Made by a program: the position numbers and the translations under genes. A stretch of 18,490 bases of DNA from an uncultured Prevotellamassilia sp. GTDB lineage: Bacteria; Bacteroidota; Bacteroidia; Bacteroidales; Bacteroidaceae. The notes under the pieces are model-generated. The model worked only from the letters and a program-made list of their open reading frames with translations, searched no databases and was not told the DNA's origin. The stretch covers positions 1-18,490 of the forward strand of contig CAKQOG010000039.1 of assembly GCA_934255485.1 (NCBI GenBank). Direction: 5' to 3'. This document shows, in pieces, positions 14,465 to 18,490 of the stretch (positions are counted from its first letter, which is position 1; every line of letters begins with the position of its first letter).

Positions 14465-15772
14465 TTATTTACTTTTTTTAGACAACACGATGCTAATTAA
14501 TGCTGCTACCGAAAGCAGCATGGGATAATACAGATATGGGACTATCTGAACAGGACTTATGAGTGCTAACCCGCTTGCCATAAGCAACTGAGCACCATAA
14601 GGAATAATGCCTTGCACCACACACGAGAAAATATCGAGCAAGCTTGCAGCCCGACGTTTGTCTACGCCAAAACGCTCACTAATATCCTTTGTTATCGAAC
14701 CGATTGACAAAATGGCCACCGTGTTGTTTGCTGTACAACAGTTGGTTAGAGCGACAAGAGCTGATATGCAACATTCGGCACCACGCCTTGAGTGCACTCT
14801 TTTGGTCAAAGCCCTTACCAAGTAGGTAACACCACCACCGCTACGAACCACTGCAAGCAGTCCGCCTGCCATCATGGATATCAGTATCAAATCGCCCATG
14901 CCTGATATGCCTTGAGCCATAGCATCTATCCATCCAACTAAATCATATACACCATCTGCAATGCCTACAATGCCTGTAAGTAGCAAACCCATACATAACA
15001 CCAATAATACGTTCATGCCCAATATAGCTGTTACGAGCACCACCACATAGGGCAACACACGCCATAAGTGCAAACCATTGTCAAACGCATAAACCGTTTG
15101 ATTACTCTCTAACCCAATCATAACATAGATACCGAAGCAAAGTAATGCTGCTGGTAGTACAATCAAGAAGTTTGTGCGAAACTTGTCGCGCATAGAACAT
15201 CCTTGTGTGCGTGTGGCAGCTACCGTTGTGTCTGATATAAACGACAAATTGTCGCCAAAAAACGAACCACCAACTACGGCTGCAACAATAAGCGGTAATA
15301 GTATACCTGTACGCGCTGACATCTCTGTAGCAACAGGGACCAAAGCTACTATTGTGCCCACCGAAGTACCAATGCAGATAGACACAACACATGATGCAAC
15401 AAATAAGCCCGCAAGCAATATAGACTTGGGCAAACACATCATGGTTAAATCAACGGTAGCTGTAACTGCTCCCATAGCCTTTGCCGACGATGCAAATGCA
15501 CCTGCAAGTATAAATATCCATACCATTAAGAGCAGATTGCTACTTCCTGCACCATGTGAGAATACTTTTACTCTTTCTTCAACATGATAACCTCTGAGAG
15601 TGAAAAGCGAAACCGCCCCTGTAACTGCAAACACAATCGTCATGGGGACCTTTGAAAATTCTCCCATCACTACACCTATTACAACCATCATTAACACTAA
15701 AAAGAGTAGTGGTAACAATGCCACCCATCCGCGTCGGCGAGGTAGCAGGCGTCTGTCTATACGTTCATTCAT
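14465..15772 (-). CDS. nhaC: NhaC-family Na+/H+ antiporter
   Basis: A 435-residue, highly hydrophobic inner-membrane protein with about 10-12 predicted helices. Family signatures are visible: CIGTSVGTIVALVPVA in the middle of the N-terminal half, GGSFFGDNLSFISDTT shortly after, and ALTNCCTANNTVAILSIG in the C-terminal half, the two inverted-repeat core regions of the ion transporter superfamily. NhaC-type proteins exchange Na+ for H+; some close relatives exchange organic acids such as malate/lactate, so the substrate is probable rather than certain. The start at 15772 (MNERIDRRLLPRRR) is preferred over the in-frame ATG at 15862. The extra 30 residues are Cys-rich and atypical, and a candidate promoter element lies between the two. 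It is the first gene of an operon with the serine hydrolase and is divergent from nagA. Confidence 0.85.
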   Translation of the reverse strand: MNERIDRRLLPRRRGWVALLPLLFLVLMMVVIGVVMGEFSKVPMTIVFAVTGAVSLFTLRGYHVEERVKVFSHGAGSSNLLLMVWIFILAGAFASSAKAMGAVTATVDLTMMCLPKSILLAGLFVASCVVSICIGTSVGTIVALVPVATEMSARTGILLPLIVAAVVGGSFFGDNLSFISDTTVAATRTQGCSMRDKFRTNFLIVLPAALLCFGIYVMIGLESNQTVYAFDNGLHLWRVLPYVVVLVTAILGMNVLLVLCMGLLLTGIVGIADGVYDLVGWIDAMAQGISGMGDLILISMMAGGLLAVVRSGGGVTYLVRALTKRVHSRRGAECCISALVALTNCCTANNTVAILSIGSITKDISERFGVDKRRAASLLDIFSCVVQGIIPYGAQLLMASGLALISPVQIVPYLYYPMLLSVAALISIVLSKKSK

Positions 15773-15796
15773 TGTTATTTCTTTTTGTTTTGAGTG

Positions 15797-15804
15797 CAAA
15801 GTTA
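15797..15804 (-). promoter_or_regulatory. Candidate -7 promoter element for nhaC
   Basis: Read on the minus strand the site is TAACTTTG, a match to TAnnTTTG, about 25 bp upstream of the chosen nhaC start. No clear TTTG lies at the expected -33 position. The short distance to the start would give a leader of about 15-20 bases. Confidence 0.4.
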
Positions 15805-15817
15805 AAAAATTAATACG

Positions 15818-15825
15818 TACCTTTG
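15818..15825 (+). promoter_or_regulatory. Candidate -7 promoter element for nagA
   Basis: TACCTTTG matches TAnnTTTG on the plus strand, about 117 bp upstream of the nagA start. It is only 13 bp from the opposing nhaC element, so the two promoters would overlap back to back. The -33 element is not convincing. Confidence 0.4.
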
Positions 15826-15941
15826 CTATACATAACAAACATGAGTTGCAGGCGTAGAGCAAGTTAATGAACTAAATTCACTTCTTTCAAAGTTTTTTAT
15901 TGTTCATTCGTCGTGCAACCCCCACAAACTTTATATCTATC

Positions 15942-17099
15942 ATGCTCAAGCAAATTATCAATGGTCGCATTCTCACCCCACAAGGCTGGCTTGAGGGCGG
16001 ATCTGTAATCATCGAAGGCAACAAAATTAAAGCCGTATCAAATTGTGACCTACACGTTGAAAATGCCGAAATCATCGATGCCAAGGGGTGTGTTGTTGTA
16101 CCTGGTGGTATTGAGATGCACGTTCATGGCGGCGGCGGACGTGACTTTATGGAAGGTACCGAAGAGGCTTTCAGAGTGGCTATCAATGCTCACATGAAGC
16201 ATGGCACCACATCTATTTTCCCCACATTGTCATCTTCAACAGTACCCATGATTGAGGCTGCATGCAAAACATGCGACAAACTGATGGCCGAAGAAAATAG
16301 CCCAGTATTGGGTTTACACCTCGAAGGACCTTACTTTAATCCAGCACAAGCTGGCGCTCAAATTCCCGAATGGATCAAAGCTCCTGTGCCCGAAGAATAT
16401 GAACCTCTACTCGACACATACAAGTGCCTAAAGCGTTGGGACGAGGCTCCCGAACTCCCTGGTTCTGTTGAATTTATCACAGCTTGCAAAAAGCATGGTG
16501 TATTGCCAGCTATTGCACACACTCGTGCTAAATACGAGGATGTGGTAGCTGCTCACGATGCAGGCATGACCCATGCAACCCACTTCTACAATGCTATGCC
16601 TGTGGTTTACAAAAATCGTGAGTTCAAGGTTCCAGGAACCGTCGAAAGCATTTTTGCTGAACAAGACATGACTGTAGAGATGATTGCCGATGGCATACAC
16701 GTACCTCCCGTTATGTTACGCATGATTTACCAAATCAAAGGCGTTGAAAAAACTGCGCTCATCACCGACTCGTTGGCTTGCGCTGCAACCGAAGGAAACG
16801 CTGCATTCGACCCACGCGTTATCCTTGAAGATGGTGTATGTAAACTTGCAGATCGTTCAGCACTTGCAGGTTCTATTGCTACAATGGATCGACTTATTCG
16901 TACTTGTGTGCAAATGGCAAATATTCCTTTGGCAGATGCATGCCGCATGGCAAGCGAAACTCCTGCTAAGATTATGGGTGTTTATGATCGCAAGGGATCG
17001 CTCGAGGCTGGAAAGGATGCCGATCTCATGATGTTTGATGAAAACTTGAAGCTAACTTACGTTATGCAAATGGGTAACGTTGTTACCAACGAACTCTAA
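15942..17099 (+). CDS. nagA: N-acetylglucosamine-6-phosphate deacetylase
   Basis: A cytoplasmic amidohydrolase that converts GlcNAc-6-phosphate to glucosamine-6-phosphate and acetate. It commits GlcNAc to glycolysis (through NagB) or to cell-wall precursors. The 385-residue protein carries the full NagA motif set: H60 and H62 in EMHVHGGGG, metal ligand E128 in LHLEGPYF, H193 in AIAHTRA, H214 in THFYNAMP, H253 in ADGIHV and catalytic D276 in ITDSL. The C-terminal end KGSLEAGKDADLMMFD is typical of amidohydrolases. The ATG at 15942 gives the usual MLKQIINGRILTP start; the in-frame ATG at 15900 would add 14 residues not seen in the family. It is transcribed divergently from nhaC, appears to be a single-gene unit and ends in a strong terminator. 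It complements the GH89 enzyme functionally but is not linked to it in an operon. Confidence 0.93.
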   Translation: MLKQIINGRILTPQGWLEGGSVIIEGNKIKAVSNCDLHVENAEIIDAKGCVVVPGGIEMHVHGGGGRDFMEGTEEAFRVAINAHMKHGTTSIFPTLSSSTVPMIEAACKTCDKLMAEENSPVLGLHLEGPYFNPAQAGAQIPEWIKAPVPEEYEPLLDTYKCLKRWDEAPELPGSVEFITACKKHGVLPAIAHTRAKYEDVVAAHDAGMTHATHFYNAMPVVYKNREFKVPGTVESIFAEQDMTVEMIADGIHVPPVMLRMIYQIKGVEKTALITDSLACAATEGNAAFDPRVILEDGVCKLADRSALAGSIATMDRLIRTCVQMANIPLADACRMASETPAKIMGVYDRKGSLEAGKDADLMMFDENLKLTYVMQMGNVVTNEL

Positions 17100-17119
17100 T
17101 ATACGACTTTTTTAGCCTC

Positions 17120-17710
17120 TCAATGGCTATCTTTTAAACGGCATCCGCTATACTTACAAAATGAGTATAGCGGATGCTTCTTGTTTTTAAGTAGGTAAGT
17201 TCGTGCTATTCGTTGTGCGAATATTGCATATCGGAATTCGTCTTCAGATTCAGTCTGCACAGGCTCATCTTCAAGTAGTATTATTGGTGGTACATTCTCA
17301 AACGTATTATTGTCTTCTTTACGTTTGATGCGTTTGTAAAACCAATGTGTTCCGACTCCTATAGGATAAGCAGAAAGCAATATATTCCAACAATCTATCC
17401 ATAACCATACGTTTATGTATGACCATTGCTTATAATATAGCACATACAGGCCACATGCCAAAAGATACAAACTGATGTGTTTCTTATCATATTTGCATCT
17501 GTACATTTGCCAGCCATTATACCCTATGATAATGGATATCAATGCAACAAACAGTAGCAATGTCTTACTATATTCCAAATTAAGGAAGCCCCATAACGGA
17601 GAAAGTAAATGATAATCAATAGGCTTGTCTAATAATGCTACTATCAGTACAATTAATATAGGTTTGATAGTCACATCTCTTAGCCATGTAAAGCATTCTC
17701 TTAACTTCAT
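17120..17710 (-). CDS. Truncated N-terminus of a KAP-family P-loop NTPase, likely pseudogene
   Basis: The 196-residue ORF has four hydrophobic segments (about 15-28, 48-64, 79-93 and 100-118) and then a cytoplasmic stretch, ILLEDEPVQTESEDEFRYAI at about 144-163, followed by FAQRIAR. That layout and the EDE(F)R..FA..IA pattern match what I recall of the start of KAP-family membrane NTPases, just before Walker A. Here no Walker A, Walker B or sensor region follows. Residues 178-190 (HPLYSFCKYSGCR region) are encoded by the nagA terminator stem, and the ORF stops shortly after. This points to a deletion that removed roughly the last two thirds of a full-length gene. KAP proteins are often accessory, including in phage defence. 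It follows the cupin gene by 46 bp. Alternatively it is an intact small membrane protein of unknown type. Confidence 0.6.
   Translation of the reverse strand: MKLRECFTWLRDVTIKPILIVLIVALLDKPIDYHLLSPLWGFLNLEYSKTLLLFVALISIIIGYNGWQMYRCKYDKKHISLYLLACGLYVLYYKQWSYINVWLWIDCWNILLSAYPIGVGTHWFYKRIKRKEDNNTFENVPPIILLEDEPVQTESEDEFRYAIFAQRIARTYLLKNKKHPLYSFCKYSGCRLKDSH
17141..17188 (+). terminator. Strong terminator of nagA
   Basis: GCATCCGCTATACT (17141-17154) pairs perfectly with 17164-17177 over 14 bp around a 9-base loop, followed by TTCTTGTTTTT. The same bases read on the minus strand encode residues 178-190 of the truncated KAP-like ORF. Confidence 0.85.
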
Positions 17711-17719
17711 GTTAATTGT

Positions 17720-17747
17720 TTGAGCCCACTTTTAAAAGTGGACTCAA
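17720..17747. repeat. 28-bp near-perfect palindrome between the cupin and KAP-like genes
   Basis: TTGAG at 17720-17724 pairs with CTCAA at 17743-17747, and after one mismatch CCACTTTT pairs with AAAAGTGG (17726-17741) with no loop. It starts about 10 bp after the cupin stop and ends about 10 bp before the KAP-like start. No U run follows on either strand, so a dimer-binding operator is as likely as a terminator. Confidence 0.5.
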
Positions 17748-17756
17748 CTTTAAAAA

Positions 17757-18350
17757 TCACAATACCATGTCCTTCATCACTCGTTCCACTTCCTCCAAAG
17801 GTACATTCAACATACGCGACACATAAAGTGGTGTAATGACATCCATGCTTCCCGACTGGCGTTCCATGCCAATCAGATACTCTATGTTCTTTTTCAAATC
17901 GCCAAGACTGTTTGAGAATGTAGCTGAAGCCTGTTCCTTGTTTTCCGCTTCCTTTGCTTTGAAAGCATCAAACGTCTCACTGCCATCCTCACCATATTTA
18001 CCATCCTTTGCCTCGTATATAACCGATGGTTCCAGTACTTCTACAGTATGCCATGCACCTTGTGGCACAACACAACCATAATTACCAACGGTGGGGTCAA
18101 GATGAATACGCTCTATCTCGTTTCCGTTTTCATCACAGATAATCTCAACAATCTTACCGCACAAGAGAAAAACGTTCTCCGTACTTTGTGGATGTCTGTG
18201 GATAGGAACAACGGTTCCTGGCAGCAATGCATTCAGCATACGCTGGCTAGTATCAGCCGACGATGTACGCAAATCCAAATTCTGACGTAAACGAGGGTTC
18301 TCTTTTGCCTGCTCAAACAACCTGTCAAGCAATTCTTTATTTATTTCCAT
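17757..18350 (-). CDS. WbuC-family cupin-fold metalloprotein with C-terminal extension
   Basis: A 197-residue cytoplasmic protein with no signal peptide. Residues about 1-135 match the WbuC-type cupin: SQRMLNALLPGT at 35-46, metal ligands H51, H53 and E58 in HRHPQSTENVF, a later ligand H101 in PQGAWHTV, and YEAKDGKYG at 112-120. WbuC was named from O-antigen clusters, where its function is not established; sugar or sugar-nucleotide binding is only inferred from the fold. Residues about 136-197 form an extra charged, helical tail absent from the short family members. Its end, PLYVSRMLNVPLEEVERVMK, looks like a small helix-turn-helix-like or dimerisation segment. No capsule or O-antigen genes are in view. 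It is upstream of the truncated KAP-like ORF on the same strand, with a palindrome between them. Confidence 0.8.
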   Translation of the reverse strand: MEINKELLDRLFEQAKENPRLRQNLDLRTSSADTSQRMLNALLPGTVVPIHRHPQSTENVFLLCGKIVEIICDENGNEIERIHLDPTVGNYGCVVPQGAWHTVEVLEPSVIYEAKDGKYGEDGSETFDAFKAKEAENKEQASATFSNSLGDLKKNIEYLIGMERQSGSMDVITPLYVSRMLNVPLEEVERVMKDMVL

Positions 18351-18367
18351 ACCTTAATAATCAATTA

Positions 18368-18421
18368 TTGGGCATCCGCTTCGCCCTTCTTGGAACAAAG
18401 AGGTAGAAGCAGAATGCCCAA
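18368..18421 (-). promoter_or_regulatory. Long imperfect hairpin upstream of the cupin gene
   Basis: TTGGGCAT (18368-18375) pairs with ATGCCCAA (18414-18421). After an internal loop GCTTC (18378-18382) pairs with GAAGC (18406-18410), and a further CCT-CTT/AAGAGG helix closes a loop of about 6 bases. It lies 17 bp upstream of the cupin start codon. It has no U run, so it may be a leader structure or a weak terminator of the preceding gene. Confidence 0.4.
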
Positions 18422-18447
18422 AGAGCCTTTAATATTTTCATCTTGTC

Positions 18448-18490
18448 TTAATATCTGCGCAACACCACTTGAAACGCTTCAGCATAGTTA
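18448..18490 (-). CDS. Possible 3' end of a further minus-strand gene (partial)
   Basis: A minus-strand frame open from the window edge to a TAA at 18448-18450 reads NYAEAFQVVLRRY. Thirteen codons are too few to identify a family or to be sure it is coding. If real, the gene starts beyond the right edge and ends about 98 bp before the cupin start. Confidence 0.25.
   Translation of the reverse strand, partial: NYAEAFQVVLRRY

Noticed and set aside
15174..15587. 137-codon plus-strand frame opposite nhaC
   Set aside because: Antisense of transmembrane helices; the nhaC frame carries the family motifs here.
17140..18380. Shared 10-mer GGCATCCGCT at 17140 and 18371 as element end repeats
   Set aside because: Both copies are parts of unrelated hairpin stems, the match stops after 10-11 bases and no target duplication is seen; chance is adequate.
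18361..18441. 26-codon minus-strand frame (MKILKALWAFCFYLFVPRRA...) just upstream of the cupin gene
   Set aside because: Most of it is the hairpin 18368-18421; no independent evidence of coding, though a leader peptide cannot be excluded.

Overview
The window looks like chromosomal DNA from a Bacteroidales bacterium, most likely Prevotellaceae. Four things support this: A/T-rich spacers with TAnnTTTG (-7) promoter elements in place of TATAAT; no strong Shine-Dalgarno sites; a 2063-residue secreted glycosidase with BspA-type leucine-rich repeats, GEVED-like and bacterial beta-repeat modules and a type IX secretion-like C-terminal tail; and recognisable Bacteroidales housekeeping genes. The genus call rests on family resemblance and memory, not on a search.

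Layout. Positions 1-984 hold no convincing intact gene. They contain a good promoter leaving the window to the left, a decayed minus-strand coding remnant, a hairpin, an array of four 20-bp near-palindromes (550-660) and an 18-bp tandem repeat (902-937). A lone four-helix-bundle protein of the S23/Avd-like group follows (985-1548). Then comes a 319-bp hairpin-rich spacer, a CCA-adding tRNA nucleotidyltransferase (1868-3304, with a clear terminator), an HD-domain phosphohydrolase (3425-4060) and the giant GH89 alpha-N-acetylglucosaminidase (4124-10315). A 57-residue ORF of unknown function lies 22 bp behind the glycosidase. A terminator whose stem overlaps a promoter separates this from a three-gene run: DUF5063 protein, DEDDy 3'-5' exonuclease and RlmI-like 23S rRNA methyltransferase (10585-13031).

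A bidirectional terminator divides that run from a convergent minus-strand pair, an NhaC-family Na+/H+ antiporter followed 10 bp later by a membrane-anchored serine beta-lactamase-like hydrolase. N-acetylglucosamine-6-phosphate deacetylase (nagA, 15942-17099) is divergent from nhaC and ends in a 14-bp-stem terminator. On the minus strand a 196-residue ORF runs into that terminator. It looks like the membrane N-terminus of a KAP-family P-loop NTPase cut off before its Walker A motif. Upstream of it is a WbuC-type cupin protein, and the last few codons of one more minus-strand frame may lie at the right edge.

How the genes fit together. GH89 releases terminal alpha-linked GlcNAc from host or microbial glycans outside the cell, and NagA deacetylates GlcNAc-6-phosphate inside it. 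They are plausible parts of one catabolic flow but are not in one operon. The cca, exonuclease and RlmI genes are RNA-maturation functions. I see no CRISPR array, tRNA, rRNA or intact insertion sequence, and no convincing multi-gene novel system. The most unusual items are the palindrome array, the nested architecture of the GH89 protein, the 57-residue ORF, the near-leaderless promoter inside a terminator, and the truncated KAP gene that appears to take its last codons from nagA's terminator.
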